Assembly (NCBI GenBank): GCA_004552445.1
Contig: SFOJ01000001.1
Coordinates: forward strand, 1-64,000
Direction of reading: 5' to 3'
Source of the DNA: Mollicutes bacterium
Lineage (GTDB): Bacteria > Bacillota_I > Bacilli_A > RF39 > UBA660
Length of the DNA stretch: 64,000 nt
Shown: positions 17,869 to 25,407 of the stretch, piece by piece
Numbering within the stretch: position 1 is the first letter of the stretch
Layout of the letters: each line of letters opens with the position of its first letter
The notes under the pieces: model-generated
Seen by the model: the letters and a program-made list of their open reading frames with translations, nothing else
What the model was told of the DNA's origin: nothing
The model's database searches: none
Position numbers and translations under genes: made by a program

Positions 17869-18984
17869 ATGGAAATAAATAAGGATAGACTTTGTAAAGA
17901 GTTAAAAAAACTAAGAGATTATTATAAAGGTAATCCTAAAAAGGATTTTATTAAATCTGATTATCCTAAGTTTGTTGTTCTTAATAATATATTTTGCACA
18001 CTTACAGGATTTAAATTTTCTGAAGATAACATATTTCATAACCCTGAAGAAATAACTCGTATGCTTAATAATGATGTTATTGGTGCATGTTATAGATATT
18101 GTGATATGTTAGATAAATATTTAGAAACTTTTTTTGTCCTTTTTGAAAATTATTGTGAAGAATTAGATAATGTTGAATTTTGTGATGTACCTTTTTTTTC
18201 TAAAATAAGAAAATATAGTGAAAAAGATTTTATTGATATTTTACTTTCTTATTATGCAACTTATGGTGATAAATACTATAAACTTGCTAAAAAGTATGTA
18301 GATGAAGGCAGAATAATGATGGGATTAAAAACTGATGAATATACGGGTATGTATGTTGGTACTATGTATACTGATTCAGGATATATATTTAATGCTGATA
18401 ATAGATTTAATTCTTTGACTATGAATACACTTTCACATGAACTTGGTCATGCAGTTGATAGAGAAATGTTTATATTTCCTCAAAGAAAGAAAATGACTTA
18501 TTATGATGATGTGTTTTTAGAAGTTCCTTCTGCTTTCTTTGAATTCAATTTTTTAAATTATTTAAAAAAGTTACGTATTGATGAAGATGGAGCAGATATA
18601 TTAATTAATGATTTACTTCTTAAGATCAGTGAAGCATATGGTTCAATATTTTCTGTTCTTGAAGATGAAAGTGATGAAAAATTTAATGATATAGATTTAC
18701 AAGGAAATGTAGTTTTAAGTAATGGCACAAAAATAGAATTTAGAGATACTTTATTATATGGATTAGGTTATTATACAGCACTTCATATGCATACTTTATG
18801 TGATGGAGATTATAAAAACTATATGAAAGAATTTTATAACTTTATATCTAGCAGAAAAGAAGCTGGTATTGAAGATAGTATAACAAATTTAGGAATATCG
18901 TTTGAAGATTATTTAAGTTCTAAAATGATTGTTCCTATTATTGAAGAAAATGCTTTAACTCTTAAAAAGAAATATAATTTATAA
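17869..18984 (+). CDS. M3-like zinc metallopeptidase (compact), paralogue
   Basis: A 371-residue soluble protein with HELGHAVD (His 190) and, about 30 residues later, FLEVPSAFFEF. This matches the M3/oligoendopeptidase pattern in which a Glu of an E-x-P-S motif is the third zinc ligand. No export signal is visible. It resembles the protein at 12095 in size, helix-rich make-up and motif spacing, so the two are likely paralogues. GGGGG lies before the ATG. Substrate unknown. Confidence 0.72.
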   Translation: MEINKDRLCKELKKLRDYYKGNPKKDFIKSDYPKFVVLNNIFCTLTGFKFSEDNIFHNPEEITRMLNNDVIGACYRYCDMLDKYLETFFVLFENYCEELDNVEFCDVPFFSKIRKYSEKDFIDILLSYYATYGDKYYKLAKKYVDEGRIMMGLKTDEYTGMYVGTMYTDSGYIFNADNRFNSLTMNTLSHELGHAVDREMFIFPQRKKMTYYDDVFLEVPSAFFEFNFLNYLKKLRIDEDGADILINDLLLKISEAYGSIFSVLEDESDEKFNDIDLQGNVVLSNGTKIEFRDTLLYGLGYYTALHMHTLCDGDYKNYMKEFYNFISSRKEAGIEDSITNLGISFEDYLSSKMIVPIIEENALTLKKKYNL

Positions 18985-19000
18985 TTTTTTCTTTAAAGTG

Positions 19001-19029
19001 TTGACTTTTAAATAAAAAACCTTTAATAT
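19001..19029 (+). promoter_or_regulatory. Sigma-A promoter upstream of a small ORF and the Rel hydrolase gene
   Basis: TTGACT and TAATAT are 17 bases apart. Transcription from it would first cross the 29-codon ORF at 19059, then the hairpin at 19152, then the Rel/SpoT gene. Confidence 0.6.
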
Positions 19030-19058
19030 GATTATTAAATTTATTATTGAGGTAGTTT

Positions 19059-19148
19059 ATGGAGAAGTGTTTTATGTTTAATAATATAATTGTTAAATGT
19101 AATGTTAGAATTGTTTCTAACGATGTTTCTTTATGCTGCAAATTATAA
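19059..19148 (+). CDS. Possible leader peptide, 29 residues, Cys-rich
   Basis: A short ORF with TTGAGGTAG before its ATG and a promoter 30 bases upstream. The product has four Cys, two of them adjacent and encoded by tandem TGC codons (19134-19139) just before the stop. The stop codon lies three bases before a terminator stem that sits directly upstream of the Rel/SpoT gene. The layout is that of an attenuator leader peptide or a small independent gene. I do not recognise the sequence. Confidence 0.4.
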   Translation: MEKCFMFNNIIVKCNVRIVSNDVSLCCKL

Positions 19149-19151
19149 AAA

Positions 19152-19182
19152 GTGATAACTAGTTTTAGTTGTCATTTTTTAT
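19152..19182 (+). terminator. Terminator or attenuator before the Rel hydrolase gene
   Basis: GTGATAACTA and TAGTTGTCAT pair around GTTT (with G-T pairs), followed by T-rich sequence. It ends 16 bases before the start codon of the next gene. No separate promoter is obvious between the two. Confidence 0.7.
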
Positions 19183-19198
19183 TTATGGAGGTGATTAT

Positions 19199-20629
19199 AT
19201 GAAAAGTATTACTATTGAAGAGCTAACTGAATCTATTAATTCTTATGATCCTACTATGATTTCTGATGTATTAAAGGCTTATCAATATGCAAAAAATTCT
19301 CATAGTGGACAAATACGTGAGAGTGGAGAAGAATATATAACTCACCCGTTAGCAGTTGCCTATATATTATCTAAAATGAATGCTGATAGAGAAACTATAT
19401 GTGCTGCATTGCTTCATGATACTCTTGAAGATACAAAATTAGAAAAAGAAGATATTGTAATAGAATTTGGAAAAACTGTTGCTGAATTAGTTGATGGTGT
19501 AACAAAATTATCTAAAATGGAGTTTACTAACAAGCAAGATAGAAATTATGCGAATACTAGAAAAATAATAACTAGTTTAACGAATGATGTTAGAGTAATA
19601 CTTATAAAGTTAGCTGATAGGCTTCATAATATGAGAACACTTAGTTTTAAAAAAGAAAATAAACAGAAAGATATTTCTATTGAGACTATGGAAATATTTG
19701 TTCCTTTGGCATATAACATTGGTGCTTATCAAATTAAAACTGAATTAGAAGATTTATCATTGAGTTATTTAAAACCTCAAGAATATAAAAAGACTAAAGA
19801 AGAAACAGATTTATTACTTATGCAAAGTGAAGGATTTTTAAAAGAAATGCTTAATAATATAAGTAGGTTACTTAATGATAAGAATGTTCCAAATGAAATT
19901 AAAATTAGAGTAAGAAATATCTATGGTATCTACAGAAGAAGATGTGAAGGGCAGGAGATGAGAAATATACATGATTTACTTGCTCTTAAGGTTATTGTTA
20001 ATGAGGTTGCTTCTTGTTATTTGTCTCTTGGATATATTCATAGTTTATATAAGCCTATTAATAGTAAATTTAAAGATTATATTTGCAATCCTAAAACTAA
20101 TATGTATCAATGTTTACATACTACTGTTTTTGGACCAGAGGATATGCTTGTTCAAGCACAGATAAGAACACATGAGATGGATATGATTGATAGTTATGGT
20201 ATAGCTGCATATTGGAATTTAAAAAAAGAGAATGCTAGTGAGGTAATGCAAGAAGTAGTAGAAAATAAATGCCAATTTTTTAAATCATTGGTTGAAATAG
20301 ATGAACAATATACAGATAATAGAAAATTTGTTGAACAAGTTAAAAAGGAACTATTGGGTGGTAATGTTTATGTATATACTACTGATGGAGTAGTTTTACA
20401 ATTACCAGTAGGTTCTACTCCTGTAGATTTTGCATATATGATTGATCCTATGAATGCTAGTAAGTTTGTAACTGCATATGTTAATGATAGAAAAGTAGCT
20501 GATGATTATATTTTACAAAATAAAGATAGAGTACGTATACTTACAAGTAAGAAATCTCTTCCTAAAGAAGAATGGAAAGATAGTGTTCAAACTACAAGAG
20601 CTTTAACTCTTATAAAAAAAGATTTATGA
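19199..20629 (+). CDS. Rel/SpoT homologue, predicted ppGpp hydrolase only
   Basis: A 476-residue RelA/SpoT protein: HD hydrolase domain, synthetase domain, then TGS, ending without the helical and ACT domains. Hydrolase residues are intact: YITHP (His 49), LLHDTLEDT (His 73, Asp 74, Glu 77, Asp 78) and ADRLHNMRT. In the synthetase domain the catalytic Glu of the EVQIRT motif is Gln (QAQIRT, Gln 319), which should abolish synthesis. It is therefore likely a (p)ppGpp hydrolase. ATG 19199 follows GGAGGTGA. It may be controlled by the leader ORF and hairpin upstream. A reciprocal paralogue lies at 44569. Confidence 0.85.
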   Translation: MKSITIEELTESINSYDPTMISDVLKAYQYAKNSHSGQIRESGEEYITHPLAVAYILSKMNADRETICAALLHDTLEDTKLEKEDIVIEFGKTVAELVDGVTKLSKMEFTNKQDRNYANTRKIITSLTNDVRVILIKLADRLHNMRTLSFKKENKQKDISIETMEIFVPLAYNIGAYQIKTELEDLSLSYLKPQEYKKTKEETDLLLMQSEGFLKEMLNNISRLLNDKNVPNEIKIRVRNIYGIYRRRCEGQEMRNIHDLLALKVIVNEVASCYLSLGYIHSLYKPINSKFKDYICNPKTNMYQCLHTTVFGPEDMLVQAQIRTHEMDMIDSYGIAAYWNLKKENASEVMQEVVENKCQFFKSLVEIDEQYTDNRKFVEQVKKELLGGNVYVYTTDGVVLQLPVGSTPVDFAYMIDPMNASKFVTAYVNDRKVADDYILQNKDRVRILTSKKSLPKEEWKDSVQTTRALTLIKKDL

Positions 20630-20646
20630 TGAATAAATCTTTTTTT
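20614..20646 (+). terminator. Terminator at the end of the Rel hydrolase gene
   Basis: AAAAAAAGATTTAT and ATAAATCTTTTTTT form a 14-pair stem around GATGA, overlapping the stop codon. Confidence 0.85.
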
Positions 20647-20663
20647 ATGAAAATATAATTAGT

Positions 20664-21458
20664 ATGAAAAATTATTTTAAGTATTTTTTGATTATTGGTT
20701 TTGTTTTATTCAGTTTTTATTATACTGATAAAGTTACTAAAATATCTGAACAAAACAATGTAATTATGGCTTCTATAAATGATTATGCTATCAAACATGA
20801 TTCTAAGTGTATTGAAGGCTCTATTACAGAGGATGGGATTATACTTGGACTTAGTGGTATTAGTGTTAATAAAAATAAAAGTTATTCCAATATGAAAGGT
20901 ATTGGTTTTGATGAAAAATTATTAGAATATAATAAAGAAGAATGTATTTTATCTACTAATAACAATTATGATAAATATATAATAGCTGGAAATAATTATA
21001 TTAATAATATAAGCTTAGTTATTGATGTAAATAATGGCAAATACTTTTCTAAAATGGTAAAGATTGCTGAAAATAAGGATGTTTCGATTAATTTATTATT
21101 TAATTATGAAATGCTTAATAAATATATTGATTCTATTAGTAACCATAATAATATTTTATTTAAGGGAAAAACTAAAGATGAATTAAATAATTATATTAAA
21201 ATATTACATGATGAATTTTATTGTACTAATAAAGATGGCGATGTGATTGATATTTGTAAAAGTAAAAAATTAAATTCTATAAATGTTATTAATTATATTG
21301 ATAAGAATTTACTTTTAAATATTAAAAAAATCCTTAATAATGGTTCTATTATCTTTATTAAGGAAAATGAATTTAATTTAAATGAATTGTCTTCTACTAT
21401 TAATTATATTAAAAGTAGGGGATATAATATTACTAGTGTATCCGAATTGTTATTTTAA
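20664..21458 (+). CDS. Degenerate polysaccharide-deacetylase-like membrane protein
   Basis: A 264-residue protein with an N-terminal signal-anchor (residues 6-22). The C-terminal half resembles a polysaccharide deacetylase (CE4) fold. SLVIDVNNGKYFSKMVKI sits where such enzymes have the TFDDG motif, and the end KSRGYNITSVSELLF matches the usual last strand and helix. The metal-binding Asp pair and the HxxxH motif are not recognisable, so catalysis is doubtful. The start lies 18 bases after a terminator. Its last nine bases overlap the convergent ClpX-like gene. Assignment is tentative. Confidence 0.5.
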   Translation: MKNYFKYFLIIGFVLFSFYYTDKVTKISEQNNVIMASINDYAIKHDSKCIEGSITEDGIILGLSGISVNKNKSYSNMKGIGFDEKLLEYNKEECILSTNNNYDKYIIAGNNYINNISLVIDVNNGKYFSKMVKIAENKDVSINLLFNYEMLNKYIDSISNHNNILFKGKTKDELNNYIKILHDEFYCTNKDGDVIDICKSKKLNSINVINYIDKNLLLNIKKILNNGSIIFIKENEFNLNELSSTINYIKSRGYNITSVSELLF

Positions 21459-22946
21459 AATATATTGTTTATTATCATGAATTGTTTCTGGACTTATTAT
21501 TAATTCTTTATGTTGACCTTTAGATAGTGCATAGTAATTTGCTACCGCTAAAGCATTTTCTACTATTCTTTTAATTCCTCTTGCTCCAATTCCTAATTTT
21601 TTTGCTTCTTTAGCAATTTCTTCTATGGTTTTAGAATCGTATTTAAAATCTATGCCAATTCCATTAAAAAATTTTTTATAAAGTAATAGTTGGCTTTTAT
21701 CTGATTCTTCAATTATTCTAATGTATTCACTAATATCTAAGTTATTCATTACTACTATGTTATCATTTCTTCCAATAAATTCTGGAAGTAATCCGTATTT
21801 TTTAAGTGTTTCATTATTAAAAATATCTTTATTATCTAGTGATTCTGTGCTTGATGTATTAAAGCCTATATTTCTTTTAGTTCTTGAATATTCTTCTATA
21901 CCTGAGAATGCTCCTAGAAAAGCAAATGTTAATCTTGATGTATCAAATGTTATTGTTTCTTTATCTTCTGGAGATGTCAATGTATAAACATGTCCTTCCA
22001 TCATTTTTAATAGTGATTGTATTACAGCTGATGTAAATGTTGCGTGATCTCCTTTTGATATTTTTTTATCTATCTCATCAACTACAATTATTCCTCTTTG
22101 TGCTTTTTCTTTGTCTTTACCAGCGTTTTCATAAAGATGAAATAGCATTTCACTTACATCTTTTCCTTTATAACTTGCTGCTGTGTACTCAGTAGAATCT
22201 TCTATAGTAATTGGAATATTTGTCTTTTTACTTATTGTTCTAAATATTTCTGTTTTTCCAACACCGGTAGGACCACATACAAGCATATTTGATTTTAAAC
22301 TTGTATCTTGTAGTCTTTGATTTTTAGCAACAGAAGTGGCTATTTGTCTTATTTGTTCATCTTGACATATTACTGTTTTGCTTACTGACTCATATAATTC
22401 ATCGGCATATATAATTTTAGGTAATATTATTGTTGGAAATGTTTCTGCCTTTCTTTTTCCTAGTTCTTTTTCTACTGTATGAATTTCGCTTTTTAATTCT
22501 TTTATTTTGTCTGAAAATTCGGTACTTCTCATTTCTTCAAAACCATCGTAATTATCAGTATTAACACTCATTTGAGTTTCTAGTCCGTCCATTGATGCAA
22601 ATGTTTCTAATTCATCTTCACCAACACTATATATTTGAAATAAAAGATATTTATCAAAATCTTCAGCATCGTGTTTTATTTGCTCTATAAGTTTTTCCTT
22701 TTTTCCTTCTGATAATTTATCTAAATATACCGGAAAAGCATAAACAAATTTTTCATAAAGATTATAAATGTCTTCTATAAAAGGATAATTAAATTTTTGA
22801 TCATCATCTATAAATAATCTATTGCCATCTTGACTAAATTCAGTTCCATGTAGAATTTCTGAAGGTTCATATGTGTAACTTTCTGTTTCATCATCTGCTT
22901 TTATTTTTTTTCTTTTGTAAATAAAAACTAGTACTTCTCTTTCCAT
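21450..22946 (-). CDS. ClpX-like AAA+ unfoldase with a non-canonical N-terminal domain
   Basis: A 498-residue AAA+ protein. Residues about 175-498 match ClpX: Walker A GPTGVGKT (225-232), pore loop YKG (259-261; YVG in ClpX), Walker B IIVVDEID (286-293), an IGF tripeptide (360-362) in the ClpP-docking loop position, sensor 1/2 regions, and GARGIKRIVENAL near the end. The usual zinc-finger domain is missing. Instead, residues 1-170 are acidic and helical, without Cys pairs. It probably unfolds a special set of substrates, possibly for ClpP. It is encoded convergently with 20664. Confidence 0.8.
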   Translation of the reverse strand: MEREVLVFIYKRKKIKADDETESYTYEPSEILHGTEFSQDGNRLFIDDDQKFNYPFIEDIYNLYEKFVYAFPVYLDKLSEGKKEKLIEQIKHDAEDFDKYLLFQIYSVGEDELETFASMDGLETQMSVNTDNYDGFEEMRSTEFSDKIKELKSEIHTVEKELGKRKAETFPTIILPKIIYADELYESVSKTVICQDEQIRQIATSVAKNQRLQDTSLKSNMLVCGPTGVGKTEIFRTISKKTNIPITIEDSTEYTAASYKGKDVSEMLFHLYENAGKDKEKAQRGIIVVDEIDKKISKGDHATFTSAVIQSLLKMMEGHVYTLTSPEDKETITFDTSRLTFAFLGAFSGIEEYSRTKRNIGFNTSSTESLDNKDIFNNETLKKYGLLPEFIGRNDNIVVMNNLDISEYIRIIEESDKSQLLLYKKFFNGIGIDFKYDSKTIEEIAKEAKKLGIGARGIKRIVENALAVANYYALSKGQHKELIISPETIHDNKQYILK

Positions 22947-23069
22947 ATATATATTACCTCCAAAATAAATTAGTTATTATTATAAGGTAATAGTTATATG
23001 TAGTCAAGCAAGGTTATTGCCATTTAAATAAAAAAAATATATAATTAAATTGTAACAGGTGGGATAGAT

Positions 23070-24092
23070 GTGAAAAAGAATTTTAAAAAATTTTTTGATT
23101 ATTTAAAAAAACACATTAAAGGTATTAATCGTAGTATTAAATTAATTAAAAAGAAGAGTAGTAATAGTAGTAGAATATTTTTATTTTTTGACATGTGGTG
23201 GTCATATATAAGATATGGTGTTACTTATGATGAATATAGAGTATTTGAATTTTATTTAATACCTGGTTATAAAAGAGATACTTATATGAGTAAATGTAGA
23301 CATCAAAATTTGGAAAAACATTTATTTGATAAGGATCATTTGATATTATTAAATAGTAGAGAAAAATTTTATATTAAATTTAAAGACTATTTAAATAGAG
23401 AATTTTATAGTATAAAAGAAATGAGTTTTAAAGAATTTGAAGAACTTGCTTTAAAGAAAAAAGAACTTGTATGTAGAAGTAATAGTTTAAAAGGGGAAAG
23501 TGGAACACTTACCTTAAATGTTAAAAATTTTAGAAGTCCTGCATTTTTATTAGATAATGCAAAAAAAAGTGGATTAAATATTGTAGAAACTAGTATTAAA
23601 CAAAATAAATTATTTGAAAGTGTTAATCCTCATAATATGAATACCGTTAGTGTTGTAACTTTACTTTGTGGTAAGAAAGTTGATATTGTTTCAGCATATG
23701 TTAAATTTGGTATAACTGAAGAAGATAAATATGATGTTAATTCAGTAAAACATATAACTGGTATTGTTGATATTAAATCTGGGACTATAAAACATAAGCT
23801 TGTATGTGATGAAGATGAAGTTTATAGTGAACATCCTATTAGTAAAGTTAAACTTGTTGGACTTGAAATTCCTTTGTTTGATGAAATAAAAAATGTTGCT
23901 TCCAAATGTGCTTTAGAATTTGATGAAGCACTAGAAGTAGAATGGAATTTTATTATTTCTAATACTAAGGTATATTTAATAAATGCTAATTTATGGGATG
24001 ACTATGTATTTGTTCAATTACCAATGTTTTCTAAAAATAAAGTTGGGTTAATGCCTTACTATAGAGATAATGTAAAAAAGAGAAGAATTTAA
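23070..24092 (+). CDS. Sugar-transfer-associated ATP-grasp family protein
   Basis: A 340-residue cytoplasmic protein resembling the sugar-transfer associated ATP-grasp family (PF14397). It has an early basic stretch, then FFDMWWSYIRYGVTYDEY (about residues 39-56), YKRDTYMS, and an ATP-grasp-like core with FKDYLNREF, LVCRSNSLKGESG and EWNFIISNTKVYLINAN. Relatives are found in polysaccharide gene clusters, but none surrounds it here. It starts with GTG after AGGTGGG. Its end overlaps the convergent Y-family polymerase gene by four bases. Confidence 0.65.
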   Translation: MKKNFKKFFDYLKKHIKGINRSIKLIKKKSSNSSRIFLFFDMWWSYIRYGVTYDEYRVFEFYLIPGYKRDTYMSKCRHQNLEKHLFDKDHLILLNSREKFYIKFKDYLNREFYSIKEMSFKEFEELALKKKELVCRSNSLKGESGTLTLNVKNFRSPAFLLDNAKKSGLNIVETSIKQNKLFESVNPHNMNTVSVVTLLCGKKVDIVSAYVKFGITEEDKYDVNSVKHITGIVDIKSGTIKHKLVCDEDEVYSEHPISKVKLVGLEIPLFDEIKNVASKCALEFDEALEVEWNFIISNTKVYLINANLWDDYVFVQLPMFSKNKVGLMPYYRDNVKKRRI

Positions 24093-25330
24093 ATTATGTT
24101 TTTAAGTTTTTCTCTGTTTTTTATTGTTGAATTTTTTAGTAGAGATGATGCTCGTAGTATAGAAGTTTGTCCAAATCTTTCATTTATTTTATCTATTGCT
24201 TTATGATATTTATCGGTTTCAATTATGTTATTTTCAAATAAACTTAATTGTATACATTTTTTATTTGATAATTTTGAATATGCGATTGTAATCTTTCTGA
24301 TAGGGAGATTTTCTATATTTTTATAATATATGTATTCTAGTACTTCATATATTCTTTCTGGAATATCTTCACTTTCATTTAGTAAAATTGTTTCTTTGAA
24401 TTTTTTACATAAATCTCTAGAATAATTTATTCCAAGATATATTAGTTTTGTTGTTTTATTCATTCTCCTTAGTTTATTACTAAGCATATCATTCATTTCT
24501 TTTACTATAAGTATTGCTTCTTCTTTACTATAGTCTCTATATAATATTTGACTCATACTTATAGATTTATTTTTAGTTCTTTCATTTAAATCTTTTATAG
24601 TTGTGAAATCTATACCATTTGCTTTACACCATATATCATTACCTGCAACATTTCCAAAACGTTTTATATAGAAGTTTCTTGTATAATTGTTTATATCTTT
24701 TACTTTTTTAATTCCAAGGTTATTTAGTTTCTTTTCTGTGTTTTTTCCAATTCCCCAAACTGAACTTAGTGGTTCTATATTCCATAATTTCGTTTCTATA
24801 TCGTTAAATGTCCATTTAGCAATGAACTCTTTATTGTGTTTTGCTTCTATGTCCATAGCAACTTTAGATAAGAAGATATTTGGTCCGATTCCACAAGTAG
24901 ATGTAAGTCCTGTTTTATCTTTAATGGTTTTCATTATTTTTTTACCAAGTTCTATATCGGTCATTTTATAGTATTTTAAATAATCAGTTACATCCATAAA
25001 TACTTCATCTATAGAGTAGATGTGTATGTCTTCTTCACCTATAAAACTTTTAAATATTTCTCTAACTTTTTCACTATATGTTTCATATAGTTTCATTCTT
25101 GGTTTAGCAAATATAATTTTAATATTTTTTGGAAGAGTGAAAACTCTGCTTCTGGAGTTTACTCCTTTATTTCTTAAATATGGTGTTATAGCTAATGTCA
25201 TTGCTCCATTACCACGTGAGGTGTCAGCTACTACAAGAGGAGTAGTGAATGGATCTAATCCACGATTTACACATTCACATGATGCAAAAAAACTTTTTAA
25301 ATCTATACTCATTATAACTCTTTCTCTCAT
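24089..25330 (-). CDS. Y-family DNA polymerase (UvrX/DinB-like)
   Basis: A 413-residue translesion polymerase. Palm motifs are visible: SIDLKSFFASCE (about residue 8) and YSIDEVFMDVT with the catalytic Asp-Glu. A helix-hairpin-helix region (SVWGIGKNTEKKLNNLGI) and a little-finger domain follow. QLSLF near residue 366 is a beta-clamp binding motif. It resembles the UvrX/YqjW branch more than DinB, because the second residue of the palm motif region and the NRGLDP segment fit that group. Single gene, no imuA or lexA nearby. Confidence 0.88.
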   Translation of the reverse strand: MRERVIMSIDLKSFFASCECVNRGLDPFTTPLVVADTSRGNGAMTLAITPYLRNKGVNSRSRVFTLPKNIKIIFAKPRMKLYETYSEKVREIFKSFIGEEDIHIYSIDEVFMDVTDYLKYYKMTDIELGKKIMKTIKDKTGLTSTCGIGPNIFLSKVAMDIEAKHNKEFIAKWTFNDIETKLWNIEPLSSVWGIGKNTEKKLNNLGIKKVKDINNYTRNFYIKRFGNVAGNDIWCKANGIDFTTIKDLNERTKNKSISMSQILYRDYSKEEAILIVKEMNDMLSNKLRRMNKTTKLIYLGINYSRDLCKKFKETILLNESEDIPERIYEVLEYIYYKNIENLPIRKITIAYSKLSNKKCIQLSLFENNIIETDKYHKAIDKINERFGQTSILRASSLLKNSTIKNREKLKNII

Positions 25331-25381
25331 ACAAACACCTTTTCGTAATCGATTTTATCATATATAAATTTACTATTCAAT

Positions 25382-25407
25382 AAAAAAAGAGCTATTAATT
25401 AGCTCTT
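25382..25407 (-). terminator. Terminator of the ClpA-like gene
   Basis: On the minus strand AAGAGCTA and TAGCTCTT pair around five bases and run into T7. It overlaps the stop codon. Confidence 0.88.
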
